Positions 54,501 through 62,727 of a DNA stretch of 64,000 nucleotides are shown piece by piece; within the stretch, counting starts at the first letter, position 1, and every line of letters starts with the position of its first letter. The DNA lies in NCBI RefSeq assembly GCF_012935695.1, contig NZ_CP052859.1, forward strand, positions 3,761,001-3,825,000, read 5' to 3'. The notes beneath the pieces are model-generated. The model made no database searches, was not told the origin of the DNA, and saw only the letters and a list, made by a program, of their open reading frames with translations. Origin of the DNA: Pseudomonas sp. ADAK18. Its GTDB lineage: Bacteria > Pseudomonadota > Gammaproteobacteria > Pseudomonadales > Pseudomonadaceae. A program made the position numbers and the translations under genes.

Positions 54501-56008
54501 TATTAGACCCGGTGGAGTTTAGGCATTTCCGACAGAGCTACGACTGGCAATCTGCAGCAGAGGATTTTCGGGCTGCCCTGCACCAGGTTGCCTGCGACGT
54601 CCGTCTGGGCAGCATTCTGTTGGGCCATGCCGTCGAGGCTAATCTCACCGAGGCGACGCTCGCTGCCGCAGAGTCGTTCAAGTGGTTCGACGCGGCGTCT
54701 TTCCGCGAGCAGTACGCCGGAGGGCTGCTGACGAAGATGTCTGATGAGGCCGCTGCGAAATTCGTGCTCTCCCAGCGCGAGCAGTTCGATGCTGAGGTGC
54801 GGCAGGAGACCAGCGTGCATCTGCAAACGCCGCTGCAGTTGTGCGGAATTTCGGTGGCCCATGGTTTGGAAACAACGGCGCGCGAACTTTGCCGACAGAC
54901 CTGGGAGCTTGCGACAGGCTTCTCGCATCGTAAAGATCCGACGCTGAACAAGACCCTCGACGCGATCGGTTTCTTGGTCGAAGCTGCGCCGAAAAATGCA
55001 CGTCGACTGTTAGCGCAGGTCGCCTCTCAAGTCCACTCCGTGCTGGACTACACGGACGGCAGTGGCACCCGACACGCGCTGACTGCGGCGGACGCGCTGC
55101 TGGCCAAGCTGGCTCCCGCCGCATTGGTGGCCAAGTACGAGGAGCATGTCGACGCCGGGCAGTGGTCTCAGGCTGAGAACAGCCTGAGTGTGTACGTCGA
55201 GCAGGGAGTGAAGGCCGGCTGGCCGCTTGATGCGCTAATGCGCACGGGCCTGCCCCCGGAAGTTAGGGATGTGCTGCAGCGTCTAGTCAAGGAAGGAGTC
55301 GAGGGTGCCGCCGAGCGACTGGGGTTACTCAACGCTCACGGAGGGTGGGACATCGGCGTGCTGAGTCGCGAGGAGCACGCGAACTCAAACACGGATCGAA
55401 AGCCCTTCGATGGTGACGTCTCAACCTTCGAGCCCGAGCAGCTAATGGCCTTGCTCGATCGCTTATCGGGTGGCGGCTACGACGACGAGGCGGCGCTTCT
55501 GGCTTGGTATCAGTACTGGGAAGGCCAGGGACAGGGGAAGCGGATTCTCCATGCACTGGATGACTCGCTTTTGTCCGACCGAGGTCGAGGCCGTGATCTG
55601 CTCCACCTGTCTGGCCATGCCTTTCACACCCGACGTAGGCAGAGCGGTCTGAAGGCTGCTTGGAAGTACCTCGTCAGCGCGCAGATCTACAGCGGCGCCT
55701 GGATCGGCTATATGGAGCGCGAAGAGAAGACGCTCGCGCGGCTCGACCTCGTGGCCCAGTACTACCTGAAATATTGCGATGACTTCGTAACCAAGACAGC
55801 CTATGCCATGTTCGGCGAACCGGAGCGGCCGCGATTGGCGCCGGGTGAGGCAATGGTCTATTTCTACGTGAAGCAGGGACGCATAGATGCGGCGGTTGAG
55901 TTCGCTCAGGTTATGGTCGACTGTGTGCTTGAAGACACCCGAACCCTCCCGCTAGCTAACCCGCGTTGGGGAACAGAACTGGTTGCTGCGGACGCGCGGG
56001 AGGAGTGA
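51515..56008 (+). CDS. STAND/NACHT ATPase with N-terminal Cap4-like nuclease, AVAST-like
   Basis: A 1497-residue protein. Residues 1-200 contain a PD-(D/E)xK nuclease of the Cap4/DUF4297 type: GYIYQNRQGL, GLDDIVVE at 52-59 and KQVKF at 68-72 (Asp and Lys of the active site). A STAND-type ATPase follows, with Walker A GPPGRGKST at 275-283 and Walker B LILDGLDH at 363-370. About 950 residues of helical repeats follow, resembling TPR/sensor domains. This layout is known from AVAST (Avs) antiphage proteins, where the C-terminal half binds a phage protein and the nuclease degrades DNA. Start chosen at ATG 51515 with AAGGA nine bases upstream. The stop overlaps the next start (TGATG), so a partner protein is coupled to it. 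The similarity to Avs is by architecture only. Confidence 0.8.
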   Translation: MTENIKSTAITSAGYIYQNRQGLRVLCDWLDAPSRYAKVKFECDVEAEAPKGLDDIVVERSDGLQDLKQVKFTPNPDAHPLSWDWLLEKSGKTERSRSMLKKWFDAYRSLDLARIGDLSLLTNRRPDAEIEACLTGSKIDFAKVPDPRRAALIAELGGEADCEDFLGRLQITHSDKGYETLEHEVDARLRAHGTPEGIAVLKNVALNWATQKYSPPPSGWITLPDLRAILQATPPAPLPEDFAVPKGYEVPDAEFHGAFVKDALRSGGKAIVLTGPPGRGKSTYLSALCDIFADKDIPTVRHHYFLSTTERGRDRLHSYVVEESIRSQIERFHPDVLRPPGGLRAQLDATAAHYKALDKPFVLILDGLDHVWRTNGEDKQPLEDLFAQLVPCAENLVLLVGTQPVDDAQLPADLLIAAPKASWKTLPAMSGDAVLSYLRQAVHAGRLSTGFGPAEPNEKDVHAEPEAPETTEVAAAHEAVAEEELQSAAAALRARTNGHPLHVIYATSALVLAGGKVTRWDVEQLTGDLSQGVKFYYGSLWERVSPSLKDALRLVCAFPFFWPRTAFGEIATAMRLAAPEIEKVEHLLHSSAAGLKVFHESLAVYVRSTDGYADRIAALRPEVARWLETLAPNALRVNWLWTVQAQLGDPSHLIAGLTRDWVLLRLEEGYPQSLFDTLITDAVAAALDRAEFAQAYRLQHLKARMVEGSQYQMQDEDMAQLVSYTWTLASDDWVIREAVASRHETDIKLVAALGLALRARGDHIVAETCGEETLRRFRGASRFSREYSTGNGLDAFRFLAGAFARLGAVGVTPEGLKQFVTRANPEGWLPRVRLMAAEGQLDELMSLAASLGDSRRKCVVSDACLRAAAQLNVSIVERGDFKALARTPFVAAIEAAHVHAVTTLNASIPIDWLGLNYRERKQDLAKLVHHWFFSAVHLSMCMSAEGQTEFSFARAPVYADRENVTDFLNVLSGVAGQVAHHWWRGDFVDFHAVFELLDPVEFRHFRQSYDWQSAAEDFRAALHQVACDVRLGSILLGHAVEANLTEATLAAAESFKWFDAASFREQYAGGLLTKMSDEAAAKFVLSQREQFDAEVRQETSVHLQTPLQLCGISVAHGLETTARELCRQTWELATGFSHRKDPTLNKTLDAIGFLVEAAPKNARRLLAQVASQVHSVLDYTDGSGTRHALTAADALLAKLAPAALVAKYEEHVDAGQWSQAENSLSVYVEQGVKAGWPLDALMRTGLPPEVRDVLQRLVKEGVEGAAERLGLLNAHGGWDIGVLSREEHANSNTDRKPFDGDVSTFEPEQLMALLDRLSGGGYDDEAALLAWYQYWEGQGQGKRILHALDDSLLSDRGRGRDLLHLSGHAFHTRRRQSGLKAAWKYLVSAQIYSGAWIGYMEREEKTLARLDLVAQYYLKYCDDFVTKTAYAMFGEPERPRLAPGEAMVYFYVKQGRIDAAVEFAQVMVDCVLEDTRTLPLANPRWGTELVAADAREE

Positions 56009-57450
56009 TGGACGAGCTTCGAATTCTCATCTCTCGCCTAGGATGGCCGACGCCATCCTGCCGATGGTGGACATTGCAGGAGTTGGCAAAACTGTTGAGC
56101 GACCCTGCGACGACGACAGAGACCGAGTCAGCGCTGCTGAAGCTGCTGCATTCGCGCAAGCTCGAGGCGGAAGTCGTCGAGGCACTCTGCATCTTCTGGA
56201 TGGCTGCAAGTGAGTACGGCTACGTTCCCAATCCCGATTTGCCGAACCGCACGCCGAAACCGTCACTCCTATCCAACCTGCTCCTCGAGGCTCTCGGCTT
56301 CGAGGAGCAGGCGCTAGATACCGACCTCAAAGCGGCGCCAAAGCACTTCGAGATTCCCAGTGATTTCGAAGGTGTGCAGGGGGTGGACCTGGCCAGGATG
56401 TTCCGGACCACGCTGAGCAGGCTGGAGCTTCGAACAAAACTCCCGCTTATTCGCCAGATGGCGTTCGAGTGGACTGAAAACCAGGCGGCCTATCCCGAGG
56501 CTTCCCTGCAGGGCGACTTCGGGCACTTTGCGCGGCCGCTGGGGAAAGGCTTCGTAGGCACATACTCCGCCCGGGCCACCCTTCGTGCGATCTCCGCCTA
56601 CTTGCGCACCTTGGCGGTAGCGGAACGGTTGTTGGGGCTGCCCTCTGGGGTTGTGCGCCATTACGCACTAAAGGCGCTGCCCATTCATCCAACGCTGGCT
56701 GCGCTGAGGCCTTCACGCCCGGCATGGGTGCCGGTCCGGGAGGACTTCAACGGGAGCGCGAACGCGATCGAGGGAATCATGCGAGAAGTCGTCCTTCGCG
56801 TCGCGGCCGAGCGCCCCGGCGATGAGCTGATCGCGCTCAGCACTCCCGTCGAGATGACGATGGGACGCTGCATGGAAGTATCGCTTGTGCGATGGCTGCA
56901 GTTCGGCAACAGTGAAGTGGCTGACCAGGATCTTGCTTCACATATTGACTCCTTCTGGCGCGACATGCCAATGCTGCCAAGCGTGCCCACAGCGCCGCTC
57001 GACGAGATGACTTGGTTGGGGGCAATACCTATCGATCAGTTACTGGACGTCCCGTCTGCATCGTTGCCTTTGGCCGGACGGATGGACTATGGCCGCATGG
57101 GATACCTGCAGCTGAACCTCTATCCATCTCGACTGTTCGTGCCGACGCTCCTAAGGACTGCTCAAGCAGAGGTACGTCGAGTGGGCACCACGCTTGAGGT
57201 CCTTGTCGATGAACAGGTAGTGGCGGACTACGCTCATTGGAATACGGGCTGGGGGCCAGTGCGTCCGGGGTCGCTGAATGGAGCCTGCGGTGCGGCCTTA
57301 GTTTCTCGCGGAACGAGCTACCGCGAGTTACCGGCCGCCGAAGGGCAGGTGGTTCGATCGTTCTATCTCTGGCAAGTGCGCCTGCTTCACCGGAGCAACT
57401 CGTACAACGCGTTCGACGAGACCCTAAAGAGTGGCGTCTTCTTCCTTTAG
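56008..57450 (+). CDS. Unknown partner protein coupled to the STAND ATPase
   Basis: 480 residues from ATG 56008, which overlaps the stop of the ATPase gene by one base, with GGAGGAG upstream; the longer frame to 55966 would lie inside the ATPase gene. It is not recognised. The N-terminal half is helical (ELAKLLSDPATTTETESALLKLL, EAVLEALCIFWMAAS-like), the C-terminal half is rich in beta-type segments (YLQLNLYPSRLFVPTLL, VVRSFYLWQVRLLHRSN). No nuclease, kinase or membrane motif is visible. Most AVAST proteins work alone, so a second coupled gene is unusual; it could be a co-sensor, regulator or effector. Confidence 0.75.
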   Translation: MDELRILISRLGWPTPSCRWWTLQELAKLLSDPATTTETESALLKLLHSRKLEAEVVEALCIFWMAASEYGYVPNPDLPNRTPKPSLLSNLLLEALGFEEQALDTDLKAAPKHFEIPSDFEGVQGVDLARMFRTTLSRLELRTKLPLIRQMAFEWTENQAAYPEASLQGDFGHFARPLGKGFVGTYSARATLRAISAYLRTLAVAERLLGLPSGVVRHYALKALPIHPTLAALRPSRPAWVPVREDFNGSANAIEGIMREVVLRVAAERPGDELIALSTPVEMTMGRCMEVSLVRWLQFGNSEVADQDLASHIDSFWRDMPMLPSVPTAPLDEMTWLGAIPIDQLLDVPSASLPLAGRMDYGRMGYLQLNLYPSRLFVPTLLRTAQAEVRRVGTTLEVLVDEQVVADYAHWNTGWGPVRPGSLNGACGAALVSRGTSYRELPAAEGQVVRSFYLWQVRLLHRSNSYNAFDETLKSGVFFL

Positions 57451-57775
57451 CCAGCTGTCGTTTCTGGGTTCAGGGGAGCAGCGAGTGTTATAACGAAAAG
57501 CGAAATACCGACTCGAGCTGCTTCGCGGACGGCTGATTCGGCCGATTGTTGACTGTCACAAAGGGCTGATAACGACCCAAAACGATCGGTGGCTAGAAGC
57601 GGCAATTGGCTTTGGTCATGGACATATGCGAACTCGGGATCTATTAAAGCTAACGGGTACTAGCTTATACGATTTCGATGGCCGCCAATGTCTACCGCGT
57701 CTCCAATGGCAGTCAGGAGCACCGATTTACGCTAGACCTCATTACCAACTAACACCCGGGTTCAACGGAGGCACA

Positions 57776-58360
57776 TTGGCTCGCATCGCTTCTCTTGGTT
57801 GGGGCTCCCTGATTTGGGAGCCAAAGAAATTTCCGATTCAGGGGCAGTGGATTGAGGATGGACCACTGATACCAGCTGAATTCGCCAGGCAATCGCAAGA
57901 TGGTCGAATTACGCTTGTGCTAGTCGAAACCGGACGGCTGGTTCCCTCCCTGTGGGCAGTAATGGACTCAGTGGATCTCGCTTCTGCCGTTGAGGCTTTA
58001 CGCAGCCGCGAAAACATTCTGGGGAAAAATGTAGAAAAGCACGTTTGCAGATGGTCTGCCGGCCAGCCATCTCCGAGGCTGATTCCAGATTTATCCGAAT
58101 GGGCTAACACTCACGACGTGGCCCACGTGGTCTGGACCGGCCTCCCCCCCAAATTCAACGGTGCAGAAATCACACCGTCTGCTGAGCAGGTCGTGGAGTA
58201 CTTGGTAAAGCTCACCGGCGAACAGCGCGAGAAAGCCGAGCGGTATGTTCGCCTTGCTCCGCGGCAGATTGATACCCACTACCGGCGCTGCATTGAATCG
58301 TCGCTTCACTGGCATGCCTTGGGCGGCGATTCAGGCCGATCCAATCCATCATCGGAGTGA
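57776..58360 (+). CDS. Gamma-glutamylcyclotransferase-like protein
   Basis: 194 residues from a TTG at 57776 (GGAGG four bases upstream, a short spacer). The N-terminus then reads LARIASLGWGSLIWEP, the usual start of a hypothetical family with the YGSL-type motif of the gamma-glutamylcyclotransferase fold. LVLVETGRLVPSLWAVM supplies the glutamate. A frame open to 57626 gives 50 extra residues without the family pattern. Function unknown; related proteins remove gamma-glutamyl groups. It stands alone after the defence module. Confidence 0.6.
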   Translation: MARIASLGWGSLIWEPKKFPIQGQWIEDGPLIPAEFARQSQDGRITLVLVETGRLVPSLWAVMDSVDLASAVEALRSRENILGKNVEKHVCRWSAGQPSPRLIPDLSEWANTHDVAHVVWTGLPPKFNGAEITPSAEQVVEYLVKLTGEQREKAERYVRLAPRQIDTHYRRCIESSLHWHALGGDSGRSNPSSE

Positions 58361-58607
58361 GATATTGGTGTGAGATCTCGTGATAGGCAGCTTTCGACCG
58401 AGGCTGTGTAAAAACGTTTTCGAGCGCGACGGGGATTAAAAACCGGATTGGTAATCGCGCATTTGCGTGATATCCACATCTGCTGACGTGCCGATAAATG
58501 TCAGATTTAACGTAGACGCGCGAACTTCAATTTTGGCGAAGCGTTTTTACAAACTCTGGACCCGTTGCAGCCGTTCGAGGCGTCTACGAAAGCAGGGGCG
58601 ATTCAAT

Positions 58608-59489
58608 TCACTTGTCCAGCGATACCGTTACCACAATGTTTTCGAACTCAATTAGCAATTCAGGCTGATTTTTGGTGAGGAAACGGATGACCGCCTCATT
58701 TTCCAGCAACTTAGCAAGATAGCCCTTGGCTAGCACGAGATTTAGCACGTCTTGACCGTACGATTGCTCAACCAGCTTGAACTGTCCTTGCAGATTTCCC
58801 ATTTCACGCTCCATTTTAGCCATCTGCTCGGGAGTGGCACCACCAAGCTTGCGGGGTTTAGCATCGCCCATTAGTAGGTTGCTTGGTGTGGCGGCCATCA
58901 AAGCCTGAGCGTAGGGAACGGTAATATTGTTGATGGCCACCATCAGCTCCACGCATTCTACCTGTCGGGTCGGTTTGAGTTTGCGCAACACCGCACCAAT
59001 TTCAGCAGAGAAGTGCTGATCTTTAAGCAACTCGGCCGCTTCAACGCATACGCCATCAAGAAGATTCATCTTTTTGATGATGTGACTGATGTCGACGCTC
59101 AACGCTTTGGCCAGCCTGGCCGGTGCCACGCCGCGCTCGACCGCACGCCGGATCATGAAGTGCTCTTGAATGGTGGAAAGGCGATTGATCCGGTTGTTAT
59201 AGGTGTAGGTTTCATCGTCCGTAGCGACCAGACATGGCGCATCAGTGAAACCCAATTGCTTGAGCGCCAATAAACGGATGTGCCCATCCAGCAACGTATA
59301 CCGCCCAGATTGATTGTCGACCTTGCTGACCGTCAGCGGCTCGATTAGCCCGACAGCATCAATTGATGACTGAATCTGTTTGAATTTTTTACTACCGTGG
59401 AGCCCTTCAGGAACTTTGCGCGAGGGCAGGATCAGATCCAACGAAACTGATAGTGGTTCCGGAATAAAGCCAAGGGGCAACTGGCTCAT
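58608..59489 (-). CDS. ParB/RepB-like protein, second copy
   Basis: 293 residues, a RepB-type plasmid-partition family member. N-terminal ParB fold with LLDGHIRLLALKQLGF (DGHxR motif), NRINRLSTIQEHFMIRRAVERGV, and the helix-turn-helix region PARLAKALSVDISHIIKKMNLL. A C-terminal domain (TPEQMAKMEREMGNLQGQFKL) follows. It overlaps the upstream paralogue by 4 bp. In this trio (recombinase and two ParB-like proteins) no ParA is present, so ordinary plasmid partition is unlikely; the pair may guide or regulate recombination. Confidence 0.85.
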   Translation of the reverse strand: MSQLPLGFIPEPLSVSLDLILPSRKVPEGLHGSKKFKQIQSSIDAVGLIEPLTVSKVDNQSGRYTLLDGHIRLLALKQLGFTDAPCLVATDDETYTYNNRINRLSTIQEHFMIRRAVERGVAPARLAKALSVDISHIIKKMNLLDGVCVEAAELLKDQHFSAEIGAVLRKLKPTRQVECVELMVAINNITVPYAQALMAATPSNLLMGDAKPRKLGGATPEQMAKMEREMGNLQGQFKLVEQSYGQDVLNLVLAKGYLAKLLENEAVIRFLTKNQPELLIEFENIVVTVSLDK

Positions 59490-60385
59490 GTCGTATGGGC
59501 TCCAGCCCAGACCCGCTCGGCGACGTATTTCGGCAGCGTATCCAATCCTTCAGCACGCAGCAGGTTGGTGAAGTTGTCATCGGACAGCAACTGGCGCAAG
59601 GCCTCGATCACAAAGAGCAACCGCTGTTGCGCGAACTCAGCCTTTTTGACCATCAGTTTTTGTCGCTCGACCTCTTTCTGATAGCTGCGGATAAGGCTGG
59701 ATGAGGTGAGCACACCCGCCTTACGCGGTGTGCCACGAGCAATGGATCGCCCCAGTGACCGGCGGCGCTCAATGACCCGACGTGCGTGGATTAGTTGCTT
59801 GCCACGCAACTTCCCCGATTCGTAAGCATCTTGCAGAGCAGTCTGTACTTCCGTATCACTGCCTGCTCCCGCGATAGCGAGAGCGGCATTCAGCGGAATA
59901 CGCCCGCTTTCAACCGCAACCAACAGGCGCTCCTCACCACTTTTGAGTAACTGAAGAATGCCGTAGACATAGTCGACGCTAAGGCCGGTTTTCTGGGCAA
60001 TGGTCTTTTTGTCATAGCCTTGCTCACGTAACTGCTCGATACCTGCCAGCAACTCAAGAGGACGGCATTGGCGGCGTGCAATATTCTCCGCCAGACTCAT
60101 AAGAAAGGCGTCCTCGTCGCTAACACTCACTACCATAGCCGGAATACTGCTTTCACCCAACGTCTTGTAGGCTTTGAGCCGTCCCTCACCGCAAATCAGC
60201 AGGTAGCGCTCTGATCCGTCTGCATCGGGTCGAGGGGTCACCGTGATCGGCTTCTTAAGACCTATGTTTTTGATGTTGCCGACGATTTCGTCGAACACCC
60301 GTCCGTTTCGCTCTCGCGTATTCAGTATCTCGATGCATTCGAGCGGGATTATTTTCAGTTCGCTGGAAAGATGCTCCTTACTCAT
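59486..60385 (-). CDS. ParB/RepB/Spo0J-family protein, first copy
   Basis: 299 residues. ParB nuclease/CTPase-like fold with ICGEGRLKAYKTLGE (GEGR in place of the usual GERR/GHRR), MSLAENIARRQCRPLELLAGIEQL, and helix-turn-helix KKTIAQKTGLSVDYVYGILQLL. AGGAGG precedes ATG 60385. Overlaps both neighbours by 4 bp, in an operon with the serine recombinase gene before it. Coupled two-ParB units are seen with large serine recombinases in pseudomonad genomes; their role is not known to me. Confidence 0.87.
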   Translation of the reverse strand: MSKEHLSSELKIIPLECIEILNTRERNGRVFDEIVGNIKNIGLKKPITVTPRPDADGSERYLLICGEGRLKAYKTLGESSIPAMVVSVSDEDAFLMSLAENIARRQCRPLELLAGIEQLREQGYDKKTIAQKTGLSVDYVYGILQLLKSGEERLLVAVESGRIPLNAALAIAGAGSDTEVQTALQDAYESGKLRGKQLIHARRVIERRRSLGRSIARGTPRKAGVLTSSSLIRSYQKEVERQKLMVKKAEFAQQRLLFVIEALRQLLSDDNFTNLLRAEGLDTLPKYVAERVWAGAHTT

Positions 60386-61947
60386 GCCACCCTCCTGATA
60401 CGTGCGCGCGCTGCCATGCTGTAGAGATAATCCAGACTGTCGAAGCGATAACTCTCAAATTCAATGCTGTTGTGATCGGCGAGGTTGAAACCCTGCTGGC
60501 CGAAGTCCAACCGTGGCAGCAGGTAATAGTCGAGCGGCGCCTGATTGGCTTCGTCCAGACGGACGGCGACCGTGATGTCTGGGGCCAGGCTAGTGTCGAA
60601 GCGAACCTTCCACCGCCTGCGTCCGCTGTCCAGCGACTGGCATCGTGACAGGACCAGCGAGATGCTGAACTCCCGATTGACCGTCATTAGGTCAGTGGCG
60701 GGATCGCGCTCGATCAACCCACCGATATCAGAAATCACATGTTCGGTCTGACTGACAATTTCCGGATGCAACCGTCGCAAAAAACGATTGATTTCGAGGA
60801 AGCGATAGTCTCGATCCGGCGTGAATCCTACGACCTGGTAGGCACTGATCAAACTACCAAAACGGTGGATATAGGCCGAGGCCGACGGCATCCCCTCCGT
60901 CTCGTCGATGATAAGGCCCGAAAGGAAGCCGCGATGCTGGTATAGGTTGCGCAGTTTCTCGATCAGTTCTTCATTGCTGAACCGATGCGCCCGGGCGCGC
61001 AGGATACCTTGGGCGGTATAGAACGCCTCCGGTGATACGATGGCCTCGAATGCACCTTCCTTCTTGATCCACATGTCCGGCTGGTTACTGACCCGGTGTT
61101 TTTTGAGCTTGAAGGAAATCCGGTTGTAGATATTATTACCGATGTATTTTTCATTGCTCAGCACCTCACGCACAGTGGCCCGTGTCCAGTGCCGATCCAG
61201 ATCGGTGTGAATCCCACGGCTGTTGAGGCGGGAGGCGATTTCAGATTCGGGTAAACCTTCATCGATGAACCAGTGATAGATTTGGTTCACCACCTGTACT
61301 TCGGCTTGAGGCCCGGGCATCAAAATCACACGGTCGGTTTGCAGACTCTTGTGCTCGCCCCGCGCCAGCTCGCTTTTGATTGAACCCGCCTGATCGATCA
61401 GGACACGCCGCAGGCCGTATCCCGCACTTCCCCCCTGGCGATAGCCCCGCTCAATCAATCGGCACTGGCCCGCGAACACCTTGGCCGACAGTTCCCGGCT
61501 GTACTCACCCGCCATCGCACGCTTGACGCCTTTGACAATGGTCGAGCCTGGAGAACCGTCGTTTTCAAACTGCTCGGCACAGTAGGCAAGCTGAATGCCC
61601 GCACGGCGGCAGATGTACTCGTAATAGGCGCTTTCATCGGCATCCTGAAATCGCCCCCAGCGACTGACGTCATAGACCAGAATGATCTGGAAGTCCGCCG
61701 TCCCAGACTCTACGTCCTTGATCAACTGCTGCAAGGACTGTCGGCCATCTATGCGCAGCCCGCTTTTACCTTGGTCGGCATAGGTACGGACGATCTGCAT
61801 GCCGTGCCGCTCAGCGTACTCGCGAATCTTGTCTGACTGATTTTCGGTCGAGTACTGCTGGTGCTCAGTCGACATCCTGACGTATTCGGCGGCACGTAGT
61901 GCTACCGGCTGATCCGACATATCTGGTGAAGACTCATCTGATTGCAT
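60382..61947 (-). CDS. Large serine recombinase
   Basis: Site-specific recombinase of the resolvase/invertase large subclass, 521 residues from ATG 61947 (the frame stays open to 62046; the start is not certain). Catalytic Ser26 in YVRMSTEHQ, with DGRQSLQQL and VSRWGRFQDADES for the remaining active site. The recombinase domain follows (GYGLRRVLIDQAG, SRLNSRGIHTDLDRHWTRATVREVLSNEKYIGN). The C-terminus has a zinc-ribbon/coiled region without cysteines that I could place clearly. It likely integrates the unit that includes the two ParB-like genes behind it; the target site is not visible. Confidence 0.88.
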   Translation of the reverse strand: MQSDESSPDMSDQPVALRAAEYVRMSTEHQQYSTENQSDKIREYAERHGMQIVRTYADQGKSGLRIDGRQSLQQLIKDVESGTADFQIILVYDVSRWGRFQDADESAYYEYICRRAGIQLAYCAEQFENDGSPGSTIVKGVKRAMAGEYSRELSAKVFAGQCRLIERGYRQGGSAGYGLRRVLIDQAGSIKSELARGEHKSLQTDRVILMPGPQAEVQVVNQIYHWFIDEGLPESEIASRLNSRGIHTDLDRHWTRATVREVLSNEKYIGNNIYNRISFKLKKHRVSNQPDMWIKKEGAFEAIVSPEAFYTAQGILRARAHRFSNEELIEKLRNLYQHRGFLSGLIIDETEGMPSASAYIHRFGSLISAYQVVGFTPDRDYRFLEINRFLRRLHPEIVSQTEHVISDIGGLIERDPATDLMTVNREFSISLVLSRCQSLDSGRRRWKVRFDTSLAPDITVAVRLDEANQAPLDYYLLPRLDFGQQGFNLADHNSIEFESYRFDSLDYLYSMAARARIRRVA

Positions 61948-62125
61948 AGGACCCAATCGCTCGCCGTTATTGGTGTGCTTGCTCTCGGGTCTTCCTTTCA
62001 CATCTTCGCACGGGCCTCGTCCAGAGAAAAACCAACCAAAGCGCACGTCGTTGAGATTGCTGCCACGCAGGATGATCGAGAACTCATTTGGGTTCGTAAT
62101 TAACGCCTAACCAGCGGAATGACCA

Positions 62126-62584
62126 TCACGTCCTATCTTTGCACCCGTCCTTTTTGCACGGGCAACCGATGCACAATGGCGTGATCTCGACGATCAACGC
62201 CTCGCAGCAGACCGCCTCACCGCTGGGAACTAGCTCAATCCGATAGAGCCCAGGTCGCAGCACCGTCACCTGTGACACGTCCATCTTTGCAAGATCGACT
62301 TCCTGCTGCAGATCGTGCTTGGATCGCTGGCGTGATTTGTTTCGCTTGACGTATTCGGGGTGAGCGTCCCGATAATTACGCCAATATTCCGGATGGCGAT
62401 CCAGCCACGCACGCTGATTGCGGCTCTGGTTATCCCGATAATCAGGATCGCTTTGCATCTTGTCGCGTTGCCAGCGCTGGCGTCGTACTCGCTGACAGGC
62501 TGGTAGCGAACAGTAGGTTTGGTTGGGTACTTGGGGACGTTTTTCAAACGACAAGCCACAGCAAGCGCAGATATTGTTGGTCAT
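62126..62584 (-). CDS. Cys-rich hypothetical protein
   Basis: 152 residues from ATG 62584 (GGAGAAC upstream). Two zinc-finger-like ends: CACCGLSFEKRP with YCSLPACQRVRRQRWQ near the N-terminus, and CIGCPCKKDGCKDRT at the C-terminus. The middle is Arg/Asp/Tyr-rich with repeats DYRDNQSRNQR, HPEYWRNYRDAHPEYVKRNK. Not recognised, but often found next to serine recombinase units. Could bind nucleic acid. Confidence 0.65.
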   Translation of the reverse strand: MTNNICACCGLSFEKRPQVPNQTYCSLPACQRVRRQRWQRDKMQSDPDYRDNQSRNQRAWLDRHPEYWRNYRDAHPEYVKRNKSRQRSKHDLQQEVDLAKMDVSQVTVLRPGLYRIELVPSGEAVCCEALIVEITPLCIGCPCKKDGCKDRT

Positions 62585-62594
62585 CAACGTTCTC

Positions 62595-62613
62595 CATATG
62601 AAAACTCATATGA
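62595..62613. promoter_or_regulatory. Tandem CATATGA repeats upstream of the Cys-rich gene
   Basis: CATATGA occurs at 62595-62601 and 62607-62613, six bases apart; each contains the palindrome CATATG. The nearer copy is about 10 bp before the Cys-rich gene start and overlaps its ribosome site region. Possible operator or translational control site. Confidence 0.45.
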
Positions 62614-62727
62614 GGACTACAACCCAAAAATAATAGGTTCCGTTTCGACGTATGGCATTGCCTAGCGAGCACTGGGACAGCAGTAAGGTGTTTGCTGCAA
62701 TTCACATAGAAACTTCCGACATCAAGT

